Positions 1 through 7,481 of a DNA stretch of 35,961 nt are shown piece after piece. A program made the translations under genes and the position numbers. The DNA is from Myxococcales bacterium. Its GTDB lineage: Bacteria; Myxococcota_A; Polyangia; Fen-1088. Positions within the stretch are counted from its first letter, which is position 1; each line of letters opens with the position of its first letter. The notes under the pieces are model-generated. The model was not told where the DNA came from, did no database searches, and saw only the letters and a list, made by a program, of their open reading frames with translations. The stretch spans positions 24,207-60,167 of the forward strand of contig PMJO01000346.1 in NCBI GenBank assembly GCA_003158455.1, written 5' to 3'.

Positions 1-1574
1 CCGAGGACGGGGTCGTGGGTCAGGCGGGCCAGGATGCGCACGAAAGCCATGGTGGTGGAGTACTCGCGCTCGCCGCTGCCCTTGAGGAAGAAATCAAAGG
101 ATTCGAGCGGCGGCACCGCCAGCGCCGGGGCCACGGGCCGGCGCGCGGGCAGGTAGCCGCCCAGGGCGTGGCGCCGCTCGCGCAAGTAGCAAATCTCGGG
201 GCTGTCATCGGGCGGCCGGTAGAATGGTGCCTTGCCGATGTCTTCGTCGGTGATGGGAATGTCGAAGCGATCGCGGAACGCGCGCAAGGCTTCCTCGCCC
301 ATCTTCTTTTGCTGGTGGGTAACGTTCTGGCCCTCGCCGGCCTCGCCCATGCCGTAGCCCTTGACGGTGTGGGCCAGCACCACCGTCGGCTGGTCATGGG
401 TCGATACCGCCGCAGCATAGGCGGCAAATACCTTGTGCGGATCATGGCCGCCACGGTTGAGACGCCAGATGTCCTCGTCGGAGAGGCTGGCCACCATCGC
501 GAGCAACTCGGGATACTTGCCGAAGAATTTTTCGCGCGTGTAGGCGCCGCCCTTGGCCTTGAAGGCCTGGTATTCACCATCTACACATTCCAGAAAGCGC
601 TTGCGCAAAAGGCCCTTGCGATCGATCTGCAATAATGGATCCCAATACGAACCCCACACCACTTTGATCACGTTCCAGCCGGCGCCCCGGAACAGGGCCT
701 CCAGCTCTTGAATGATGTTGCCATTGCCCCGCACCGGCCCATCCAGGCGCTGCAGGTTGCAGTTGATCACGAAGATCAGATTGTCGAGCTTCTCGCGCGC
801 AGCCAGGGTGATGGCGCCGAGAGACTCGGCTTCGTCCATCTCGCCGTCGCCCAAGAACGCCCACACCTTGCGGTCCTGCGCATCGAGCAGGCCGCGGTTG
901 TGCATGTATTTCAGCAAGCGCGCCTGGTAGATGGCCAGCATGGACGAGAGCCCCATGCTCACGGTCGAGAACTGCCAGAAATCCGGCATCAGCCAAGGAT
1001 GCGGATAGGACGAGAGGCCATGGCCAGCGACCTCCTGGCGGAAGTTGTTGAGTTGGTCCTCGCTGAGGCGGCCTTCGAGAAAGGCGCGCGCGTAGATCCC
1101 GGGCGCCGAGTGGCCCTGCAGGTAGACCAGATCGCCGCCGTGTTGGTCGGTCGGCGCGCGAAAAAAATGGTTGAAGCCCACGTCGTATAGGGTGGCAGCC
1201 GACGCGAAGCTGGCGATGTGTCCGCCCAGCTCCGCGCTTTGCCGATTGGTGTGCACCACCATGGCCAGGGCATTCCAGCGGATGAGCGAGCGAATGCGGC
1301 GCTCGATGCCTGCGTCGCCGGGCGCAGGTGTCTCCCGCGAGGGCGGGATGGTGTTGATGTACGCGGTGGTAGCGTCAAAAGGCAGATGCGCACCCGCGCA
1401 GCGCGCGCGATCGACCAGTTGTTGCAGCAAAAAGTGCGCGCGTTCGACGCCAGCATGCGCGAGTGTGGATTCCAGCGCGTCGATCCACTCCTGTGTTTCC
1501 AGCGGATCCGCGTCGCGCGCGTCCGGTTGTGCGTTGCCTTGCGGATCTCGGTCCGCCGGTTTCCCTTGCGTCAT
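1..1574 (-). CDS. aceE: Pyruvate dehydrogenase E1 component, homodimeric type (3' end beyond window)
   Basis: Thiamine-diphosphate-dependent E1 decarboxylates pyruvate and passes the acetyl group to the lipoyl E2 of the pyruvate dehydrogenase complex in the cytoplasm. The reading frame from the ATG at 1574 stays open to base 1, giving about 524 codons of a family that is usually near 885 residues, so the C-terminal part is missing. The ThDP/Mg motif GDGEMDE lies at residues 242-248, followed by LDNLIFVINCNLQRLDG. Other family blocks seen are the N-terminal ETQEWIDALES, THQQKKMGEEALRAFRDRF and LARLTHDPVLG. The start is supported by the family's short polar N-terminus, although the upstream Shine-Dalgarno site is weak. 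E2 and E3 genes would be expected further left, outside the view. The family call is secure. Confidence 0.95.
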   Translation of the reverse strand, partial: MTQGKPADRDPQGNAQPDARDADPLETQEWIDALESTLAHAGVERAHFLLQQLVDRARCAGAHLPFDATTAYINTIPPSRETPAPGDAGIERRIRSLIRWNALAMVVHTNRQSAELGGHIASFASAATLYDVGFNHFFRAPTDQHGGDLVYLQGHSAPGIYARAFLEGRLSEDQLNNFRQEVAGHGLSSYPHPWLMPDFWQFSTVSMGLSSMLAIYQARLLKYMHNRGLLDAQDRKVWAFLGDGEMDEAESLGAITLAAREKLDNLIFVINCNLQRLDGPVRGNGNIIQELEALFRGAGWNVIKVVWGSYWDPLLQIDRKGLLRKRFLECVDGEYQAFKAKGGAYTREKFFGKYPELLAMVASLSDEDIWRLNRGGHDPHKVFAAYAAAVSTHDQPTVVLAHTVKGYGMGEAGEGQNVTHQQKKMGEEALRAFRDRFDIPITDEDIGKAPFYRPPDDSPEICYLRERRHALGGYLPARRPVAPALAVPPLESFDFFLKGSGEREYSTTMAFVRILARLTHDPVL

Positions 1575-2070
1575 CGGTGCCACACCCCGTTCTGCCGGCC
1601 GCGGGCCGGTCTTTGCTATGATGCATCCTGGTGCGAAAAGGGCAGCGGAAAAGCTGCGCCCCCCTGCCGTGAGTCGATACATTAGATGCGCAAACCACGC
1701 GTTTCCAGACAGCGGCACGATGTCCCCCTTCCGTGCCGTGAAAGAGGCGGAACATTACCGCCCAGTAGCGCCGGCTCGTGCTCGTAAGAGGAATCGCGCC
1801 CATTTTCACTCGCTGGCGATGGCACGGGACTTGTATTAGCTGCGGGCGGGAATCGGTCGGCACGGGAAGTGGGGCCTGCGGGGGTACTGTGTGATGGCGG
1901 GGACAGGCCAGGGTTCCGGATGGGCGGCGTGGGTGGCGTAATGGGAGAAAAGTGCCGTGGGAGGATGGTGGAGCCTCAGCATCGTGGTGGAGTGACTGCC
2001 TGGGCGGGTTCCGGGGGTGCGTGTTCGGTGGGACCTCAGGCAACGCTCCGCCACTGTGCAGGGGCGATTT
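1575..2070. other. Intergenic region, no convincing gene
   Basis: About 500 bases separate the aceE start from the stop of the stress-protein gene. Open frames here have no family resemblance and no good ribosome site. Two inverted repeats lie upstream of aceE on its strand: CCGGCC/GGCCGG with a 3-nt loop about 35 nt before the ATG, and CGGCACG/CGTGCCG at 1713-1719 and 1732-1738. Either could be regulatory, but nothing here identifies the regulator. The aceE promoter must lie in this stretch unless transcription reads through from the stress-protein gene. Confidence 0.5.
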
Positions 2071-3018
2071 CTATGCCGACGGCGGCAGGAGCAGATCGCC
2101 CTCGCCTGGCGCGAGCAAGAAAGAGGCGTGGGCCTGGTGCAGGATCTTCGGTGTCATGCTGGCGGACCAGAACGCCTGCGTGGCGGACTGGGCGTGCGTT
2201 CCAAGAACGATCAAGTCGGAGCGCATTTCTCGCGCAGTGGCGAGCAGGCCCTCCGCGGGATCAGCACGCATCACCCGACCGGAAACCGAGACACCCATTT
2301 CCTGCAATTCGCGCACGTGGACGGTCAAATGGCGAGCGGCCTCTTGCTCGGCCAGGCGCAGGACTTCCTCGGTGGCTCTGGGCAGCAGGGCGGCAGTGGC
2401 GGAATCCTCTCCCTTGAGCGCATCGAAAGGCGGGATGGCCGTGAACAGGAGCATAGGAATCTTGAGCTGCAGCGCCACTTGTGCCGCGGAATCCAATCCC
2501 TGTTCGTGTTCTTCGGCGCCATCCATGGGAACAAGAATGTGGTGAAATGGATAGTTCACCTGTCCGTTTTCGTCGGACTGAACCAGCAGCACGGGCACCC
2601 GGGTCTTGCTAGGTGAGCGATGCTTGAGCGCGTGCAGGAATTGCTGGGCCAGATTGCCGCGCAGGCGATCCTTCCACCATTGGCTGCCGTGGGCGCACAT
2701 CACGACCAAATCGGGATGGAATTCGCGTGCGTGTAACGCGAGACTCTCGGCCAGGTTGGGTACGGGGTCGTCTTGCACATGCCAGTCGACCCCGGGCCGG
2801 GAAGGGAATTCGCGCGCAACCAAGGCGCGCAGATAGGCTGCGGCGGAATTCTTGTCCTGCAGGTGCGCTTGCCCATGCCTTTGCTTCGGCGCCGAACGCT
2901 CAATCACATGCAAGAGGGTGATACGGGCGTCGCTGCCTTGGACCAAACCGCGCGCCACCGGGATCACCCGTTCGGCCATCGCGGTCCCATCGAGCGGTAA
3001 AAGCAGATGTTTGAACAT
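2071..3018 (-). CDS. Tandem-domain universal stress protein
   Basis: This 315-residue protein has two UspA folds in tandem, residues 1-147 and about 157-304. Domain 1 opens with FKHLLLPLDGTAMAERV and carries an ATP-loop-like CAHGSQWWKDRLRGN (G-9x-G). Domain 2 opens with FHHILVPMDGAEEHEQ; its loop GTHAQSATQAFWSASMT is more degenerate. Usp proteins are cytoplasmic, bind ATP or other ligands, and help survival under starvation, oxidative or metal stress; the exact ligand cannot be read here. I chose the ATG at 3018 because GGGGG lies 9 nt upstream and the domain begins at once; a longer in-frame start at 3048 would overlap the transporter's end. The upstream transporter stop is only 5 nt away, so the two are probably one operon. 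Confidence 0.9.
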   Translation of the reverse strand: MFKHLLLPLDGTAMAERVIPVARGLVQGSDARITLLHVIERSAPKQRHGQAHLQDKNSAAAYLRALVAREFPSRPGVDWHVQDDPVPNLAESLALHAREFHPDLVVMCAHGSQWWKDRLRGNLAQQFLHALKHRSPSKTRVPVLLVQSDENGQVNYPFHHILVPMDGAEEHEQGLDSAAQVALQLKIPMLLFTAIPPFDALKGEDSATAALLPRATEEVLRLAEQEAARHLTVHVRELQEMGVSVSGRVMRADPAEGLLATAREMRSDLIVLGTHAQSATQAFWSASMTPKILHQAHASFLLAPGEGDLLLPPSA

Positions 3019-3023
3019 GACGG

Positions 3024-4346
3024 TCAGCCCCCGAAAAGGGTTTCCCATAGCAAATAGACGTTCAAAGCCAGGATAAGGGCGCCGATCCCAACTGCGATGG
3101 CGGTGGTCGCGGGCCGATTGACCAGAGGGCCCATCAAGCGCTTGCGGCTCGAAAACACGACCAGGGGGATGATGGCGAAAGGCAGGGCGAGGCTGAGCAC
3201 GACCTGACTAAGCACCAAGGTTCGGGTCGGGTTGACCCCGAGCCAGATGACCAGCAGCGCAGGCGCCATGGTTACCACCCGCCGAACCCACAGCGGAATG
3301 CGGAACTCCAGAAACCCCTGCATGATCACCTGGCCGGCCATCGTGCCCACCGCCGAGCTCGACAGGCCCGAAGCCAGAAGCGCAATCGCAAACAGCGTGC
3401 CCGCGGCCGATCCCAAGAGCGGCTGGAGCGTCAGGTGCGCCTTCTCGATCGCGTCCACATTGGTGAGGCCGTGGGCATGGAATGTGCATGCGGCCATGAT
3501 CAGCATTGCGGCGTTGATGGCACCTGCCACCCCCAAAGCCAGCACCACGTCAAGCGTTTGGTAGCGGAGCAGTCGCTTCTTCTCCTCGCATCCGGTGGCG
3601 ACGATGCGGCCCTGGGTCAGCGCGGAATGCAGAAAAATCACGTGCGGCATGACTGTGGCGCCCAGAATGCCCGAGGCGAGCAGCAGGCCGGAATTGCCGC
3701 CGAATGCGGGGACCACGGAATGCAGCGCCGCCTGCCTCCAGTCGGGCCGGGCCAGAAAAAGCTCGGCCAGATAGGAACCCGCGATGGCCGCGACCAGCAA
3801 GGTGATGACCAGCTCCAAGCGGCGGAATCCGTAGCGCTCCAGGCCTAGGAGCATGAATGTAACAATCGCGGTGAGAATGCCAGCAATCCCGAGCGGCAAC
3901 CCGAAGAGGAGATGAAAACCCAAGGCCGCGCCCAGAAACTCCGCCAAATCGGTGGCCATGGCCACGATCTCCATCACCCCCCACAGCAGAAAACACAGTC
4001 CCCGCGGCAGACTCAATCGGCACTGTTCCGCGAGATTGCGCCCGGTGGCGATGCCCAGCTTGGCCGACAAGGTCTGGATCAGCATCGCCATCAGGTTGCT
4101 GGCCACCACCACCCAAAGCAGGGTGTAGCCGAGCTGCGAGCCGCTTTGCAGATTGGTGGCGAAGTTGCCCGGATCGACGTAGGCCACCGATGCGATGATG
4201 GCCGGTCCCAGAAACGGCAGCAGGCGCGCCAGTCCGCGCCGCTTCCCGCTGCCCGAGAGCACCTCGATGGCCGCGGCTACCGTGGCGCGATCGCCCGGCG
4301 GCCCGGTGGGCAGCGGCGTTTCCGATGGAGTAGGCAAGGTAGCCAT
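3024..4346 (-). CDS. Nramp-family divalent metal (Mn2+/Fe2+) transporter
   Basis: This is a 440-residue polytopic inner-membrane protein of the Nramp/MntH family, which imports Mn2+, Fe2+ and related ions by proton symport. The two metal-site motifs are intact: DPGN at residues 58-61 in TM1 (AYVDPGNFATN) and MPH at 233-235 in TM6 (TVMPHVIFLHSAL). The length and hydrophobic segments fit the usual 11-helix fold. An ATG at 4346 gives a normal cytoplasmic N-terminus; an extension to 4442 has an unlikely sequence. No good Shine-Dalgarno site precedes 4346, so the start is less certain than the family. Its stop lies 5 nt before the UspA gene, linking metal import with stress response. It is divergent from the gene at 4430. 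The MntH symbol is likely, but substrate preference is inferred. Confidence 0.92.
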   Translation of the reverse strand: MATLPTPSETPLPTGPPGDRATVAAAIEVLSGSGKRRGLARLLPFLGPAIIASVAYVDPGNFATNLQSGSQLGYTLLWVVVASNLMAMLIQTLSAKLGIATGRNLAEQCRLSLPRGLCFLLWGVMEIVAMATDLAEFLGAALGFHLLFGLPLGIAGILTAIVTFMLLGLERYGFRRLELVITLLVAAIAGSYLAELFLARPDWRQAALHSVVPAFGGNSGLLLASGILGATVMPHVIFLHSALTQGRIVATGCEEKKRLLRYQTLDVVLALGVAGAINAAMLIMAACTFHAHGLTNVDAIEKAHLTLQPLLGSAAGTLFAIALLASGLSSSAVGTMAGQVIMQGFLEFRIPLWVRRVVTMAPALLVIWLGVNPTRTLVLSQVVLSLALPFAIIPLVVFSSRKRLMGPLVNRPATTAIAVGIGALILALNVYLLWETLFGG

Positions 4347-4429
4347 TATAATCCAGGCACGATTCTCGCGCCCGGGTGAGGCCAGAAGTTCCAATGGCGG
4401 CTCTGGGGTTGACGGACTAGTATTGAACC

Positions 4430-5284
4430 GTGGTCCCAGCATTTGTAATAGTGGCTGTCGCGCTCGCCGTAGATGCCGGCGCCGCGGTTCCTCCTGATGA
4501 CGGGGTGCCTAGCTGGGTGGTACCACGCGTGCCCCCGACCAGCCCGTTGCAGGAGAAGTACCGGCTCGAACCTATGGGTGACGGGTATGTCTACCGGGAA
4601 CGGGCGTTTGTCGCGATAGTCGCGCGCGACGGTACGGTTGCCTTTCATGATCGCAGGATCTTCTTTGATCCGGAGGGGCTTGTCAGCACACCGCCTCCAG
4701 GCAAGCCCGAGACCCTGCAGGGGCTTTTCTCGGCCCGTGCCAAGGATCGCCCACCGCCTCCGGCCCCACCTCGCCCCCGGCTGCTCTCGCCGGCTGACCG
4801 GCCGGAGCCTTCGGAGACTTGCCCGCCCGGCTCCTGCTACACCTCGCCCAACAGCCTCACGCCCGGCACTGCTGGCCTGACCATGGACCTGACCGATGAA
4901 ATTCTGCGTGCCTTCGGCCGGGATCCCTATCGGGAAGCGAAGTCGCGCTTTCTCGCCGCAACTTTCGACCTGCGAATGAAATTGGCCGTGGCGGTTCGGC
5001 GAGACGACCTACGCAGATCCCTGGGTGAACTCCCCGAGGCGCTCGCCAGCCTGTGGGGTGATTCCCGCTACTCGGGTGCTGAACGTCGGCGCATCTTGTT
5101 CGAGCTCTGGCGCGAGACCAAGAGCACGCCGGAGGGAGTGCGCGCGGCGCATGTGATCGAAGCGTTCATTGCGCGCCAGCTTCCCTGTGGCAGCCCCGAT
5201 TCCTACACCGCAGCCGAACTGCAGGCCTACCAGACGAGCCAGTCCGGCCGGGTATTCTCACCCTATCCTGCCTGCAAGAAGTGA
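4430..5284 (+). CDS. Secreted hypothetical protein of a likely myxobacterial family
   Basis: This 284-residue protein starts with GTG at 4430; an in-frame TGA just upstream makes this the first possible start, and no clear Shine-Dalgarno site is visible. The first 19 residues are hydrophobic and end in DAGAA, consistent with Sec export, although there is no positive charge at the N-terminus. Residues about 43-75 (LEPMGDGYVYRERAFVAIVARDGTVAFHDR) form a short beta-rich module. A Pro-rich linker follows at about 103-130, then an alpha-helical part opening with MDLTDEILRAFGRDPYREAKSRFL. The DGTV..HDR and DLTD..GxDPY...K..FL pattern resembles uncharacterised myxobacterial proteins I recall, but I cannot verify this. 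The function is unknown. Confidence 0.7.
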   Translation: MVPAFVIVAVALAVDAGAAVPPDDGVPSWVVPRVPPTSPLQEKYRLEPMGDGYVYRERAFVAIVARDGTVAFHDRRIFFDPEGLVSTPPPGKPETLQGLFSARAKDRPPPPAPPRPRLLSPADRPEPSETCPPGSCYTSPNSLTPGTAGLTMDLTDEILRAFGRDPYREAKSRFLAATFDLRMKLAVAVRRDDLRRSLGELPEALASLWGDSRYSGAERRRILFELWRETKSTPEGVRAAHVIEAFIARQLPCGSPDSYTAAELQAYQTSQSGRVFSPYPACKK

Positions 5285-5365
5285 CGGACAACGCTGGTCG
5301 CCCCATTGCAACGCGCAGATTTTGCGTGTTGATCGTCGAACGGCGGAAATTCCCCACCGTCCGCC

Positions 5366-6700
5366 CTATGGTTTCGGCGGCAACAGCCCGATCGGCGTGG
5401 CAATGGCACGCGCGCTGGCCTCCGCCAGCAGGTGCTCGACCGGCCATTCCAGCGCATAGGGCCGATCTTCGGCGAGCAGCTCGGCACTGAGGCGCAAGCG
5501 CCAGTCCCCACATACTGGCGTCTCGGCATCGCCGGTAAGCTCGATGTTCTCAGTGCGACAACCGCCCCCGCAAAGCGAGGCAAGCGCACAGTCCCGACAA
5601 TACGCCAGCGCGCGGGCGGGACGGGCGCGTGACTGGGCGCCTTTGGCCAAATCGGCGAATGATTGAGTCGCGAGATCCCCAATACGTTCCACCATCTTGA
5701 AACAACCGTAGAGGGCGCCGTCGCTGCGCACGTTCAAGTGATGTCCCAGGGCGCAGGTGCAGCCCTCGCGCCGTTTGGCGATGGGTTGTTTGAGATCACC
5801 GGGGATCACCTCGCCCGCTTCAAATGCAATCTGATCGAGGGCAGCCTCCAGGCTGCGGCGCGAATCAAACAGGTGTGCACCCTGTTCCCGGCCGCCGCGA
5901 TAGAGAATGCCGAAATGGATCGGCGTGCCCGCCGGAAGTTGGGCGCGCAAACTTGGAAGCTGTTGCGCGGCTGCGACCACCGCTGCGGGCATCAACATGA
6001 CATCGACAAAGGGCGTGATGCCGATCTGGCAGAGGGTGTTGACCGCGGCAATGGCTCGGTCGAAGCGCGCCGCGCCCGAAAGCGAATCACAGAGTTCTCG
6101 CGTGACCGCGGCAAGACTGATGCGCAGCTCGGCACCGCGCCTCACCAGGCTCGCCACCCGCGTTGCGAGGTCCGGCTCGCCGAGGCGAAGGCCATTGGAA
6201 AAGATGACCAGCGGCGAACCCAGTTCGCAGATGTATTCCGCCAGTTCGATCGCCCAAGGCACCAGGAATGGCTCACCCCCAAGCAGTCCAAAGCGCGTTG
6301 TGGGGCCGAAAGTGCTGCGGGCTTCATTCACGACCTGAAATAGCTGGTCCCGCTTGACCTCATTGGCGCGGGCAACGCCGGAATCGGTGCAACAGTAGGC
6401 GCAATTCAGGTTGCATTCGTTGGTGAGCTGAAGCTGCACGGAGGGACTCGCGGGCGCCGCCGGGCGTGGCGGCCTACCAAATCCGTGACGGGTCAGCTCC
6501 GCGACGAGTTCCTGCGAAAGTTGACCCTCGCGGGAGGCGTCCCGCAGCGCGGTCTGCACGGCATCGACTTGGGCGCTGGGAATTCGACAGAAAATAGCGT
6601 GACTCCGAGATACCAGTAGCTGGCCCTCGGCCAGTGGCAAGAGGACGCTGTCCGCGGGAAAGAGGCGGGCGTCACCCGACGGAGGCGCGTGACTCGCCAT
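5366..6700 (-). CDS. Radical SAM/SPASM-type protein
   Basis: This 444-residue enzyme has the radical SAM cluster motif CxxxCxxC at C96, C100 and C103 (ECNLNCAYC), binding a 4Fe-4S cluster that cleaves S-adenosylmethionine. GGEPFL (141-146) is the SAM-binding glycine motif. The C-terminal third has SPASM-like cysteines for auxiliary clusters (EGCTCALGHHL, ALYGCFKM, YCRDCALASLCGGGCR). SPASM proteins commonly modify peptides or act in sulfatase maturation. About 80 N-terminal residues before the barrel could be a recognition region. The ATG at 6700 follows the upstream gene's TAG with a single base between, so the pair is translationally coupled; a longer in-frame start would bury it in that gene. 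The substrate is unknown. The coupled FHA-like membrane protein is the best candidate partner. Confidence 0.88.
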   Translation of the reverse strand: MASHAPPSGDARLFPADSVLLPLAEGQLLVSRSHAIFCRIPSAQVDAVQTALRDASREGQLSQELVAELTRHGFGRPPRPAAPASPSVQLQLTNECNLNCAYCCTDSGVARANEVKRDQLFQVVNEARSTFGPTTRFGLLGGEPFLVPWAIELAEYICELGSPLVIFSNGLRLGEPDLATRVASLVRRGAELRISLAAVTRELCDSLSGAARFDRAIAAVNTLCQIGITPFVDVMLMPAAVVAAAQQLPSLRAQLPAGTPIHFGILYRGGREQGAHLFDSRRSLEAALDQIAFEAGEVIPGDLKQPIAKRREGCTCALGHHLNVRSDGALYGCFKMVERIGDLATQSFADLAKGAQSRARPARALAYCRDCALASLCGGGCRTENIELTGDAETPVCGDWRLRLSAELLAEDRPYALEWPVEHLLAEASARAIATPIGLLPPKP

Positions 6701-6701
6701 C

Positions 6702-7325
6702 CTAGAAGCCTTCGATTGGAAAGGGATCGTGCTTGCGTGATGACGGCTTGGGTTCGTGCTTGTGTAGACGCTCCGGTGCGGGTGGATGGCTCCGAACTTC
6801 GATGGCCGGCGCCGTCCGGACTTCTGCCCCTGCATCCCTGGCACTGCGGCCGGTAGTCCCTCCCTTGGAACTCGGTTTGCAGTCGGCGGTCAGGGCTCCA
6901 AAAGCCAGGGCTGCGGCGACAGCCAGGTTGCGTGCGCGGCGCAGCTTCAGACGCTCCGGAGGTTTCACCTCAGCCGTGGTGCCGTGGACATGGACGCGAA
7001 AGCGCCTGCCGGCGACGCTGATCTCGTCACCGCCAAGGACAATGACTGGCTTGCCCAATGGCAACTCAAGATGCCGCTCCACTCGGGTGAGCGACACTTG
7101 GCCCTGCGGGCTCTTGCGGAAAAGCATCAGCCGGCCGTCGCGCGACACCCAGATCTCGGCCAAGGCACTTTCGTTCAAACGCCAGAGAACATCGCCCGCA
7201 GGCGAAAAGCAGAGACCAGGGCTGCCGCCAGCGACGGCAACACAGCGCAGGTACGGTTCCGCGTCGCTCGCGTCGTCAAGTTCCTCGAGGCAAAGTTCAA
7301 TCGGCTCGAGAAGTGAGATACCCAT
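6702..7325 (-). CDS. FHA-like membrane-anchored hypothetical protein coupled to the radical SAM gene
   Basis: This is a 207-residue protein. Residues about 25-116 read as a beta-strand-rich domain resembling a degenerate FHA fold. They end in VLGGDEISVAGRRFRVHVHG, like the usual LxxGDxIxxGxxxxRV finish, but the canonical phosphothreonine-binding residues are not evident. A short hydrophobic stretch at 133-146 (NLAVAAALAFGALT) ends at C149 in a lipobox-like context (LTADC) that is internal, not N-terminal. The last 60 residues are Pro-, Lys- and His-rich and likely disordered. The ATG at 7325 is chosen because the frame's extension to 8141 is antisense to the beta-glucosidase gene. It ends one base before the radical SAM start. 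It may be substrate, scaffold or anchor for that enzyme; this is inference only. Confidence 0.72.
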   Translation of the reverse strand: MGISLLEPIELCLEELDDASDAEPYLRCVAVAGGSPGLCFSPAGDVLWRLNESALAEIWVSRDGRLMLFRKSPQGQVSLTRVERHLELPLGKPVIVLGGDEISVAGRRFRVHVHGTTAEVKPPERLKLRRARNLAVAAALAFGALTADCKPSSKGGTTGRSARDAGAEVRTAPAIEVRSHPPAPERLHKHEPKPSSRKHDPFPIEGF

Positions 7326-7421
7326 GGGGCAATGTTCCGTTGCGCCGGGGCTGAAGTCAACCGGGCGGGCACAAGCGGGTAGCGGTCGGGCGGGATAGAT
7401 TGGGGCCCGAGCGAAATCTCT

Positions 7422-7440
7422 CCAGAGTCTCCGACTCTGG
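7422..7440. promoter_or_regulatory. Perfect palindrome in the divergent promoter region
   Basis: CCAGAGTC-tcc-GACTCTGG is an 8-bp perfect inverted repeat with a 3-bp spacer. It lies 42 nt before the beta-glucosidase ATG and about 97 nt before the divergent FHA-like gene. It fits an operator for a dimeric regulator, or a hairpin in the 5' leader. A related sequence occurs just after the YciI-like gene at 10439. Confidence 0.5.
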
Positions 7441-7481
7441 GTTACGCTTCTGCATCGAACCAGCCCGAAGGAGTCCGGACC

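Noticed and set aside
4344-4351. TATAAT overlapping the ATG of the Nramp gene on the minus strand
   Set aside because: As a -10 box it would start transcripts inside the gene with no good start codon following; it is most likely chance.
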